A DNA stretch of 64,000 nucleotides from Luscinia megarhynchos (taxonomy: Eukaryota; Chordata; Aves; Passeriformes; Turdidae), in NCBI GenBank assembly GCA_034336665.1, contig CM067576.1:17876036-17940035 (forward strand), written 5' to 3'. This document shows positions 35,129 through 47,179 of this stretch, piece after piece. The notes beneath the pieces were generated by a model that did no database searches, was not told the DNA's origin, and was given only the letters and a program-made list of their open reading frames with translations. The first letter of the stretch is position 1; each line of letters opens with the position of its first letter. The position numbers and the translations under genes are program-made.

Positions 35129-37569
35129 CTCTGGGGAGGGCTCTGTGCCAGCCCAGCCCCGCTGCCAGCAGCATGATATTCCCTAATTGATTTTCACCTT
35201 AGCACCGAGCAGATGGAGCAATAATCAGCCAATAATGGGCACATTTCTGATTTTGATACATTGGTTTGAATGTCTTGCTCAATGCTCCTTTATTTTTCCG
35301 AAAAAAACCACTAAGATCCTCAGATAATAAAAGATTTCCACAAGTTTTCTCGTGCTGACCTTAGCAAAATGCTTAGGAAAGACTTTGGATTTGATATGCT
35401 CTCATAAGGCATAATGCAAATTAAAACGTTATATATTAATTCTATGTATTAACATTTAAAAGTGCTTCCTGTATTAATATATTTAAAGTGATGATAACAA
35501 TATAATGTTAATTTAAGCTTGTAATATTTTGAATGGTGTAAGACTAACTGATACTCATAACCAGCTCCAATTAAGGCTGCACTGAGACTCCCATTGTACT
35601 GTTATTTTAACCTATATTTTGCTGTTTTGTTGGGGTTTTTAAAAGTAATTTTTCAAGTAAATTTTCTTTTAAAAATATTAAAAAATAACTTTTCAGTTTA
35701 GAGGAAAGAATGCAGATCTCTGCCTGTGTTGACATTAGTTCTGAGTGCATTTTTTCCCCTTTGATGACTGAGGTGTGGCTGCAGAATCCTTCCTGCTCCC
35801 ATGCAGACCACACTGTGTGCAGATAATCGGCCCCCACTAAGGGGATGTTTTCAGGATAATTAACACACATCAATAAGAAACATCAGTCAATGAAAAATAT
35901 TTTTAACAACATAAACAAACTTTTTGATTTACTCACACGTAAGTATTCTTTTCTAAATTGCAGGTGAGATTTCTACTTATTTTCTTTTTACAAAAAAAAC
36001 CAAAAAAACAAACAAACAAAAAAAACCAACAACAACAACAAAAAGGTCACAGTTCTGCAGTCTGGGAGAAAAACAATCACGGGAAAAAAGCCAGGCAAGG
36101 AGTTCCCTCTTTAAAGCCAGGGGTTTCAGTGATGTGCCACTTTGTGCCACCACTGCAATATTTATACACAAGTTAAGAGTTAGATGTTCATTTTACTCGA
36201 TCACATTAAGAACAAATTGTGGCTGGTGCTTGTGAACTGCTCCACGTGAGCTCAGAGCAGGGCTGATTTCTGCTTTTCACACACAGCCTCATCCCCCTGG
36301 CTGCCATGGGTGGCACAGACAGGAATTTATCCCAGGACAAATGCAGCCCTTTGCCAAAGACTACTGAGCTTGCTGGGAGTATTTTAATATTTGCATTTCC
36401 TTTCTGTTGTGCACTGAGATGGCCTGAACTTGCAAAGCTGCTCAGAGGTCTCCACTCTCATTAACTTTAATGGGACTCTGAAATCACTGGAGAGGAAGTG
36501 TTCAATACTGGGGAGATGCAATATAAAATTGCAACTTCATGCTCATCTGCATTTCCATACTTGGTGTGAGGCTTTGTCCACCCAGAAAATCACTGTTCAG
36601 CAGACAAGGTGGCCAGAGCACCAGCAACTGAAAGGACTTGGCAGCAAAGCTTCTCTCTGAGGGCAGCCAGGGAGGCACATCAGACACGAGCAGGGGAAAT
36701 ACTCCACTCAGGTTTTGGTTTTCTTGCACAGAAAAGGAAATGTCAGGGCTGCACAAAGTCGGGGCAAGGCAGAAGGGGAGCCAGGGCTCCTGGCAGGACA
36801 GGAGCTCACCTTTGTCTGGGCACTGCTGGGACAGAGAGCTCCCCTGGGGGGACATGGGCTGCAAAAGGACAGCCCAGCCCACCTCCAGCAGGATTTTTCT
36901 GTCTCCATAAAAAATGCTGCTGATCTATTTAAGAAACTGTTTGGCTGTGAGACTTTAAAAACTATTAATAAAAGTAGATGTTCAGCTTTCTTTGAACTGC
37001 AGCCCCAGGTTTCTGGGAGCCTACACGAGCACCAGGCAGCCCCTCAAATTCCAGTGAAAGGAAAGAGCTGCTGGGTAAAACACATTTTTTGGCTATTATT
37101 TAAATTGAGATGCTGCTATTAAAAAGCCCATAACCACACTTCTGAACAAATGACCTCAATCTGCAGGATCTAGGGTTTGGATTTAGTGTTCTTGCTCTGT
37201 GAGACCCCAGCAAAGCAGGGGCTCATGTGGGATCCATCAGAGCCCAGCTGTGTGAGCTGCCACAGCAGCACCAGGTGAACAGTCCTGAGAGGGATCCTGA
37301 CCCATTCAGGTCCCGGTACAAAGCACCCTTAAACTCCTCCACTGGAGCAAAAGTCACCCTAGGCCCCGTGTCTGGTTACATCCAGTAAGAGCCTTCCCCT
37401 CAAACTCCTGAATGCCAAGAGAACCTGCTTTTAGTTGACTGTAAGTGATGAAACAGCGCTTATGTGCATGAAATTTATTAATGGCAAACCAGATTGCACG
37501 CGCTCACATCTCCTTTTTGTCCCTTTGTGTGCCATCCTGTGGCATCTGGAGTGCCCTGCAAACCTCCAT
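35129..37569. other. AT-rich noncoding DNA, presumed intron
   Basis: The stretch 35160-35560 is very AT-rich and repeat-free, with many TAAT/ATTA cores. It is a weak candidate for conserved regulatory DNA. An A-rich simple repeat (AAAC/AAC) lies at about 35990-36046. Frames near 36502-37122 overlap on both strands without recognisable content. Confidence 0.5.
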
Positions 37570-38685
37570 CACCTGGGGAACACCTGGGGACACCTGGGGA
37601 CACCTGAGGAACACCTGGGGAACACCTGGGGACACCTGGGGACACCTGGGGAACACCTGAGGAACACCTGTGAACACCTGAGGAACACCTGAGGAACACC
37701 TGGGGAACACCTGAGGAACACCTGAGGAACACCTGTGAACACCTGAGGAACACCTGAGGAACACCTGAGGAACACCTGAGGAACACCTGGGGAACACCTG
37801 AGGAACACCTGAGGAACACCTGGGGAACACCTGAGGAACACCTGGGGAACACCTGGGGACACCTGAGGAACACCTGGAGAACACCTGGGGAACACCTGAG
37901 GAACACCTGGGGAACACCTGGGGAACACCTGGGGAACACCTGGGGAACACCTGGGGACACCTGGGGACACCTGAGGAACACCTGAGGAACACCTGGGGAA
38001 CACCTGAGGAACACCTGGGGGAACACCTGGGGAACACCTGGGGAACACCTGGGGAACACCTGAGGAACACCTGGGGAACACCTGAGGAACACCTGGGGAA
38101 CACCTGAGGAACACCTGAGGAACACCTGGGGAACACCTGAGGAACACCTGAGAACACCTGAGGACACCTGGGGAACAGCTGGGGACACCTGGGGACACCT
38201 GAGGAACACCTGAGGAACACCTGGGGACACCTGGGGAACATCTGGGGACACCTGGGGACACCTGAGGAACACCTGGGGACACCTGGGGACACCTGAGGAA
38301 CACCTGGGGAACACCTGGGGAACACCTGAGGAACACCTGGGGAACACCTGGGGAAACCTGAGGAACATCTGGGGAACACCAGGGGAACACCTGGGGAACA
38401 CTAGGGGAACACCAGAGGAACACCTGGGGAACACCAGGGGAACACCTGGGGAACACCTGAGGACACCTGAGGACACCTGAGGACACCTGAGGAACACCTG
38501 GGGAACACCTGGGGAACATCTGGGGAACACCAGGGGAACACCTGGGGAACACCAGGGGAACACCTGGGGAACACCTGAGGAACACCTGAGGACACCTGAG
38601 GACACCTGAGGAACACCTGGGGAACACCTGGGGAACACCTGAGGAACACCTGAGGACACCTGAGGACACCTGAGGACACCTGAGG
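37570..38685. repeat. Minisatellite, 11/12-bp unit rich in CACCTG, about 1.1 kb
   Basis: About 95 units combine CACCTG with a spacer: GGGGAA, GAGGAA (12-bp units), GGGGA or GAGGA (11-bp units). Rare CACCAG and CACTAG forms cluster at 38380-38560, where a block of units appears duplicated. CACCTG is the E-box bound by ZEB, Snail and E-proteins, so the array holds roughly 90 identical E-boxes. The minus strand has frames of up to 437 codons (VPQVFPRCS-type), which are artefacts. Confidence 0.97.
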
Positions 38686-41600
38686 CTGCTTCTCCTGTCC
38701 CAGCTGCATCCCAGCCCTTCCTGGGCCAGCAATGGCAGCAGCAGCGGCCCAAGAGAAGGATAAAGGACAGCAAATACAGGAAACTCAGCAAGAGGAGCTT
38801 CTCAGGATTCTGGGGGCTTACACCTGTCAGTCCTCTGGCTAATGAAGCACTTTTGTTCCCATTTCAGTTTCAGAATATCCTTCCCTGCATGTCCGTGACA
38901 GCTTTCCTTAAGGTTTAATTACAACAGAGCCATTTAAACAATAATTTCAGGTATTTTGTTTCAAAGTCCTGAAGCACATTTTTCGGTGGATTTTTCTCGA
39001 GGGGAAGGAGCTGGAGATGTAAATATTCCCAGGAAAGCCCCTCTGCCTTGCCACCATGTGCCCAGTGTCTGACTGAGGCCATCCCAAACAGACAAGCTGC
39101 TCACACCCAGCACCCCAAAACGGGGATGGGAATGGAGAGTCTGGCAGACCCTTAACTGTAGTGGCACTGCTGGGTGCAGCTATAATATTACCCTCATAAT
39201 TCTACTATATAATAACAACAAAGGAAAAAAAAGGTGAAGGGTCATTGTGCTTTGTCTTTAGAATTAAGATGGCTGTCTTCATCCTTACAGCATACTCTTA
39301 ATTCTGGAGACACATCTTAATAACCTCTAAATAGTTCCAACAAAAGAGCCGTGTCAGAGGAATGAGCAGGCCCCAAGGTGTTTCAACTGGAGTGTTTTCA
39401 TCTGCCTTTATTGCTCTATCCCTCTCCAGAATTAAGGCAATAACCTGTGATAAATTATTCAGGAACTGCTACAGGGATCAAAGCAAAATCATTCTGTTAA
39501 AGTGCTGTTTGCAACATTTGGCACTTAGTGTGAAAACTTTTAATGTGTGCAAGCTGAAAATCAACGATTTTAAATAATTTAACAGCATGGAGTTTCTACA
39601 AACCAGCTAAAGATAGCATGTTGCTATTTAACTGCTTTTTCTTCAGATCCCTTTTCCATGTGTTCCTAGCAGATCTGGTGATGTCACAACTATAAACAAA
39701 GTACTACTGAGATTCCAGCTGCCCAGGCAATAGATTACTTACCCACACTGTCAGGAGAAATCTTGACATCCTTGGGAGAAAATTAGAGACTGTTTTAATG
39801 CTGGAAATTTTTCCTATTAATATAAATACACGAAGAAGAAAGTAGCAAAAAAGAAAAAAAAACAAAACAACAAGAAAAAAGGGAAGAGAAGGAAAGTATA
39901 ATGACTTCAGCCATCTTCAATTACATTTGATATCCCTAGAAAAGAAACCTGGCCATATGCTTAGTATGCAGATATAATGATTATAAATGTGTTTTTAAAA
40001 GAAAGATCTCTCTTGTTACGACTGTAACAGTGTGCATTTTCAGTGGTGCATCTCAGAAATATTAAAAACCTAAAAAAAACCCTAGCCAGTTAGAAAGTCC
40101 TAGTAAAACCCCCAAATTAAATGAACTTGGCAGTCCTGGACCATTTTCATAGTGATATTTTAACAGTGTCATCTCCCCTTGGATGGCAATGCTGAGCCTT
40201 TTATTGAAGAACAGAACTGTTTTTGTTTCCAGTACTTGCAAAATGAAGTACCTGAAAGCACTTCTGCATGTATCATTTATTCATTATTATAGAAAAATAG
40301 CTTTAACCTAATAAATTGTGTTTAAGATAATTTAGAGCAAAAGTTTTGTTTATGATAAAGCATTTAGTTCTTTATCAGTAGCTTAAAGCACCAAGTTTTC
40401 TTTATACAAATTAGACAGATGGTGCTTACAGTAGAATTTACTAAAGGTCTGTCACAACAAATGCAGCCAAGCTGCATATTTAATCACTGCAGAACCTTGT
40501 CTACCTGCAGCTGCCAACTGCTAATCCAATTTCCCTGATAAATGTGGCAAGAGACACGATCAGCAATAAAGAGCATCTAACTCCATTTTCCTGCAGGGCG
40601 TCTTTTGATGAACATTTAGGACGGAAGCAGGAGAGCACTGTGTGGCCCTGCCTGGTGGCAGCTGCATGCATTTTGAAGACACAGTTCTCAGGTTACTCAC
40701 TTAATTCTGCCACTATCATTATGTTGCTATTGATCTCAGTGGCTCTTGTCTACACAGCATTACTCTAGATGAAGCTGGATCAGGCAGTTATCATGCATCA
40801 AACTTGCTCAAAAGCCTGGAGATTTCCCCTTAATTACTTGTGATTTTATTTGCAAATACCGTTAAAGTGTAATCAAGCAGTCACTTTCCAGGGTCGTTAA
40901 GAACTTGCTAGTTTAGGAATATATCACTGGCACTCCATTAAAATTTCTCTACTAAGACAGTTTCAAACAATCCGGACAGGACAATGGCAAAATTATTTCA
41001 ATAAAGGGAATCCTCACACAAGAGGAATCCAGGTTCATACAGAAATGGTTATGCCACCACACGACCTCCTTGCTCCAATTTTTAGGATTTATAACTGGAA
41101 CATAGGAGAGGTGAATCCAAGACAGGAGAACCGAGTCTATTTTATACATGAAAAGTGATTACAATTAAATACATAAAGCAATAACAAGGGAGGAAACCAG
41201 AATTAAATAATTGTTGAAATAACCCTTAGTACAATTGAAAAAAAAAATATTGTCTTAATTCAAGCAATGACTGTGAACTGCACATCTTTGGGTAATGTCA
41301 GCCACATACTGCAGCCAATTATTTACCAAATCCTTCCAGCACATCTCTTTATTTCCTTGTGAAAAAAAGCAGATAAATATGATGAAGCAGCATTTAAGTC
41401 GCCACCATGTTTAAAACAGCAAATTAAAAATGACTGTTCAGATTTCTTCAAAATGACCCTGTTCAGCTGAAGTGAGCACTCCAGCGTGCAGTTAACAACT
41501 GATTCAGTGATGGCAGAAGAAGATCTCTTTAATGCAAGAGTGCTCTCATATATTACCATTCCTGATGACACACCTCCTATCCACTGTCTTTTTCTTCCCT

Positions 41601-44600
41601 AAAATATACTGTTGTTTTGACACAAACAGCTTGCTGCACTTAAGGATTTTACTAATAAAACATAATGTTGTGTTAGATATTATGACTGTTGCCACAGCTG
41701 AACTGCCTTGTCAAATCAATCCTAATATGGCTCCCACAGGCACATAAAAACCTTATTTAGCTATCAGTTATCCTAATCACTTTGTTCAGTTTAAGGGTGC
41801 AATACTTCAAGACCCGTTCCAATTTATACATATATGCCCAGCCATTTAATAAAGTCTTGATTTATATAATAAATTCTTGTTTGGAAAAAAATACTTTAAA
41901 GCAGCAGTGTTTTATCAAGTGTGTTACATGTCTCCTCATGCCCCCAAATAAATATGTTAATGTACACAAACAGGATACTTGCACAGAAAAGAGGAATATG
42001 GAACAGATAGGCTATCAATGAAGAAAAATCTGTCTCTCTGATTACAAATGAGCCTTAAATGAGGTCCCCGTTGGAGAAATCCCAATGCCTTTGAAAATCT
42101 TGGTACTAAGTTTATGCAGGACAGCTTTCCCAGCCTTTGTCCCTGCAGAATTCCCAGTTCAGCATTCAGGAACAGGCTGCCAGGTGCAGGCACAAGGGAC
42201 ACTGGCAGCACGGGTCCAGTTGGTGCTGAGTGCTGCCCCAGCACCAGCCCTTCCCGCATCCTCCTTCCAAGGAAACTTTGCTTCTCCCTGTTCAAAACCC
42301 CTGGTGAGAACCTGAGTCCTTAAACCAGACTGTGAGGGGGAGCAGGGAATTCCCGAACTCATCCTCATCCTCTGCAGGAAAAGGAGCCAGGACAAACCAG
42401 CCAAGCTTCATCTCTGCACGTGTTCAGAGAGTCAGGCTCGAGGCTTCCATGGAGAAATCTCACATCATGGGAATTTCATGGGACCTGCAAGAACAGAATC
42501 CTGAGCCAGGAGACAATTTTACTGAGCAATAGAGACCACAAATCACTGATTCTGAATGACTTGTACCTAGGGCTGGCTCATGTCCACATTTCATATCTTA
42601 CTCTTCTTGATATTTCCTCTGTTAACCTGCAGCGTTTGTTCACTGCCCTACAAGAATATCCACACAAGAAAACTAAGATTCAGCAGCTAGAAAATGCAAT
42701 AAATTAAATTGCAATAATAAAATAGATCCTTTCACATTTAAACTGCAATTTTTTATGTTCATATTCAGGTTTTTCTGCCTCTACCTATTTGAGATGAAGA
42801 AGGAAGCTGCCCTGGAAGTGAATCTGGGCTGTGCTGGGATTATTCGTGTGACACTGCCTCACTTGTTCCAGAAGATGTGAGTTTAGGAGATACAAGATGC
42901 TGTGAGGAGGGAGAGAGAGAGACAGCTGAGAGGTTTCCTGGAAGTCTGGTTTGATTTTGTGAACAAGCAGCTGTGGACAGCTCTTGGGAAAAAGCTATCT
43001 GCACAAGAACCAGCCTCTCCTCCTCATCTTTAGCTGCTCTTGAGGGGAGCTGGCTTCTCCCATGCTCATTCCCCTTGAAAATAATTCAGAGGAGGAATTT
43101 AATTTATGTTCTTCAAAGAGCTCTTGGCTGTAGGGCTCTCCCTCCTCTCTCCATGGGCAAACTCGGGCAAACCAAGTGACAAGTGGAGTTAGGAGGAGTC
43201 TTTTGTGTGGTGAGCTTGTTGTGCAGAGTTAGTGTGAGCTTCACAGCTCAGTTCCCATCTGTAACACAAGCCTAATTCCACTCCTTACCTTTAGGGACAC
43301 TGCCAAGACCACATCACTCACCCCAGTGCAGCAGCAAGAATGACAGAAAAATGCCAAAAAGAAAAAGTGCCAGGAAGAGCAGTCACCAGGGACTGACAAA
43401 CTCAACAACAGCCTGGAAAGAAAAGATCATGGCAGGTAGTAGCTTTTCTTGAAGCTGGGATGTCACAGCTTCTGGACTGAGAGAGTCAGATAGTCTCTGA
43501 GAGAAGTAACTGTGGTCCTGCCATTGAAACTGTCTGTAACAATGTCAATGTTTACGGCTGCATGGCAATCCGAGCCCTGCCATTTCCTGCCCAAACACCC
43601 AGCTCTGGAACCTGGGCTGCTCTGCTCTAGCACAGGCTTTCCAGATGCTTTTAAACCCAAGAAAATACATTCAATAACCTTCTGCTTTGAGGTCACAGAG
43701 CCTTCAAAGCACAGTCTGTGCTCAGAGACTTCCTCAACCTGCTGCAGTTGTGCCCAGATCCAGGAGCTGCATCCTCCCCTGCACCAGACCCAAGGGAGAG
43801 GGGCTTTGTGCTGGACTCCAAACTGCTGCTGGCAGCAAAGGCTCTGATGGACTTTGGGCAAATCCACTCTGAATCTCAGCTAGAAATACATGCAATAGAG
43901 ATATTCCTTAGAAAATCTATTCCTTAGAATATCTATTCTCTTTTTAATATCTATTCTCTTTTAAAACCATAATCTGTTCTTCATTAAAGCAATTCATTTT
44001 CGTGGCATGTATTCTAGCCACAAAAAAGGAACATGAACTGAGTGACTTTTATCCGACTTGTTTCAGCCACAAGGGATAAAGATGCACCACACCCATACTG
44101 AGCCATGCCGAACACCTCACCAAAGCTGAGCAGAACCCTGGTCACTTTGGCTCCAGGGGGCGTTGGGCACTGTCCCAGGGCAGCCTGAGCTCACAGACAC
44201 CAGCAAACTCCCTGCCCTCACTGGGGTTTGCTTCTCTGCCACCCCTGCACACCACTGACCAAAGAGCTCGGCAACTATTGTGAGAACAAACAGTTTTCAG
44301 TTTAAGTAGATTAAACTCTTTTTGAAACAGAGAACACTGCAAGAAGAGGTTTTATAGCTGCCTGCTATTGGAAAATCTCCTGATTCAGTTTTAAGAGTTG
44401 TTTCTCTGTCAATCTGTAACATCCAGATGGGATTACCTGGTTTTATTTTGCAAAGCTGCGTTGTTGGTTCCCCCCAGTTCCAGGCCAGAGCCTGTAACAA
44501 CATGAGGCTAACAAAGACAGGGACTGAGAATGTTTGAGAGACTGGAATTATTTTACCCCAAGTTACCATACAAAATAACAATAAAACTGCAGCTATTTTG

Positions 44601-47019
44601 CTACAGAAGCATAGAGTGGGAAAGTTAATTATCAGGAAGAACTAAACACGTATGAGAGAGCACTCAGCTTCACAAACATAAAGCAATGACTAACACATTC
44701 CATTATGCAAATGAATTCAAAGATATTTCACAACTGATCAGCTAGGAGGGACATAATGATTTATAATTCAAATAACTGAGCTTTGAAATCAAATTGGACT
44801 AATATATTTCAAAATATGCAAACCTGGAATAATTGTGAAAGTAATGGAGACCATGATACCAAACCAAATCATTTGTTGCCTTTGTTGATACCTTCTTACA
44901 TTTTTTCTTATTTTTTCCCGTTATGTAGTGCAGTCACTGAAATTATAGTTTGCTTTTAATTCTACATTATCCTTTAGAAAAATATTATAATATACATTAA
45001 AAAAAAAAAAAAAATACCAATTTCTTAGACTATGTAAAAGCTGATTGGTGTAAAGGAAAGTACTGAAATGAAATAAATTATTATTTTAACCTTTCAGGCG
45101 AGCCACAATTTAATCTGTTTCAAATACTGAAAATTGATCCACTGGATCTAGCATCTTAACAATACACTACTTCTTTCAAAGCAATATATACTTAAAGCCT
45201 TTGAAAAACCTCTAATATAATGTGAAAAGGCCAAAGTTTGCAATGCCAGGAAGTAGTTATAAACTACTTCATATGTTTGAAATAAAAAGTACTTCAGTAT
45301 TATTATTTTAAAAAAAACCCCTATTGGTAGAGTTTTTAATAGGAAAAAATACATATCTTTAAAAGCCAAAATGACCAGTGAAATTAGGTTGTACATCATT
45401 TTCTGGGAAAAAGGAAAAACAGCCTCGACAGGTGTAATTTATCATTTTTCTGATTTAATACCAAAGAAATATATTAAAATAATAAAAAGAATCCTGAAAT
45501 CCTCAAAATTTGTAGTGATAAATAGCCCTCCCTGTCTTTATTGCATTATGCCTACTAACAGAAATATTGCATGGTGGATTTCGCCAGACAAGGACGATTA
45601 TTTTCCAATAAAAAGTTGCATATTAAATTCCAGCACAAAAGTGGGTGTCTGATACTTTTGCAATCTTTTATGGCCTGCCGGGGAACACAGTTTTGAACGG
45701 AGCTAACACCAGCTGAGGGTGCAGGGGGGCAGCAGGGGCGCCGTGCCCGGCTCCTCTCGGAGCCCTTCCAACCCGGGGGTTTGTTCTGCAGCTGAGCTCT
45801 CTTCTGCACTGGTCACTGCTGGTAAAGAACTGCTTTGTTTGAAAGAAGAGGACAGTGCTGCTGGGCATGCAGAGGGGTCTGAAACCACCCTGGTGACATC
45901 TAGCAGGTTTCTGCAGAGAAAAATCCCACAGCTTCATCACAATGCTGATCTTCACGAGAACTCGAGGTATTAAATATCTGCTTTTCCAGCCTGGGATTAT
46001 TGCATCTATTTCACAAGCAGGAACTCATCTACTGCAAACATAGTGTGGGTAATCTGAAAGCCATCCAGGCTTATTTGCACCAGCAGAGTGTTTTGGCCCT
46101 ACTTTTGGAGAGCTGTGAGAACCCATTCCTCTTCCAGCCTGCAGAAGACAACAGGAAATGCTGGATGCTTGCTGGCTGTAGCAGCAATGTGAGGTGATTC
46201 TGTCAGGAATAACCAGAGAACTCACAGCCAGCTGAGCTACATTTCATGGGGATTCTGAAAGTGTTCTGAATCCTACAGAAGCAAGAAGTATCAGCAGAAA
46301 GGAGGAGAGAGCTCATTAGTTCCTTCATAAATCTTGTTAATGAAATAAATGTCTCTCATTCTGGTTTTGTTGAATTCCTTAGCAATGTTTCAAGTCCTTT
46401 CCATCCTGGTTTCTGTGATGCCATGAGAAAATAAACACATGCATATTTAAAATATCAAGTTAGCTGCTTAATGGTATTTCAAGTCACATATAGAAGTACA
46501 CCTTGTATGGTTTTCATTAAACAAAATTCACTTATGGAATGTGAAAATCTGCACTCATCTTTCAACCCAAGGAAATATATTAAAATTATTCTTACAGTAT
46601 TAGAGTTCTATGGAGAAATAAAATGACACCAATTGTCATATTCCAGGTGCCTTCTCCTTTGTTTGTATAACCCCCTCTAGAAAATTACTGAAAAGTTGCT
46701 TTGGTGAGCCCTGGTAGTTTATTATCTGTCATATACCTTTAAATATTGTGTCATATCAAACACTGCTACTAGGGGTTGTTTTTTCTATGTTCTTGCTTGA
46801 CTGACTGAACATTCCAAGAACAAACATTCTTCTGCAACTAATGGTAAGTGAATATTAACTAGAATAAGCTAAGAAAGGGACCAACAGAGAGCAAGTAAGC
46901 ATCCATGACTGGGTAAGAATGTCACAAAAATATCTGAACCCAAACAAAACAAACAAAAAAGCCCCGTGATTTCCTGGCTTGGGAACCCTGGCACCAATTC
47001 CTGACCCTGACATCAAATC
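38686..47019. other. Long AT-rich noncoding stretch, presumed intron
   Basis: About 8.3 kb without a recognised gene. Notes: an A-rich simple repeat at about 39838-39896; a strong minus-strand donor-like site (GTGTGG|GTAAGTAAT) near 39741 without a credible exon; repeat-free AT-rich blocks with many homeodomain-type cores at about 40000-41800 and 44560-45680; a poly-A run at about 44999-45016. The AT-rich blocks could be conserved noncoding elements, but this cannot be tested here. Small frames throughout look like chance. Confidence 0.5.
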
Positions 47020-47179
47020 CACAGAGTGACAGGATGAGCTGAGTCAGAAGGGACACAAGGTTCATTGAGTGCAACTCCCAGAACATCCCCAAAAGGCACA
47101 TCCTGGGACAGAGCATTGCCCAAACTCCCCTTGAGCTCTGCCAGGGTGGTGCTGCTTCACTGCCCTGGAGCCAGGAGAG
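47020..47179 (-). mobile_element. CR1 LINE fragment (3' end region)
   Basis: The plus strand reads GTCAGAAGGGACACAAGGTT, CATTGAGTGCAACTCC, then AGCATTGCCCAAACTCC and CTTGAGCTCTGCCAGG. This is the inverted 3' region of avian CR1 elements, recognised from memory of the family consensus. The element therefore lies on the minus strand and is 5'-truncated like most CR1 copies. The terminal ATTCTATG-type repeats are not clear. Its inner end abuts the 41/42-bp minisatellite, and the first array word CCCAAAGGGTCAGTGAG follows it directly. Confidence 0.7.

Noticed and set aside
32527..35190. Open frames of up to 875 codons on both strands
   Set aside because: The 17-bp unit contains no stop in any frame, so all frames stay open. 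The peptides ([18 protein letters not shown]) are translations of a minisatellite.
37478..38791. 437-codon minus-strand frame, VPQVFPRCS-type
   Set aside because: It is a translation of the 11/12-bp CACCTG array with only short unique ends.
39742..39813. Minus-strand exon-like segment before a strong GTAAGTAAT donor, ending FLLTVW
   Set aside because: The weak resemblance to an exportin-7 LLTLW motif is short, the acceptor is poor, and it would skip many exons that should lie between it and 12312.
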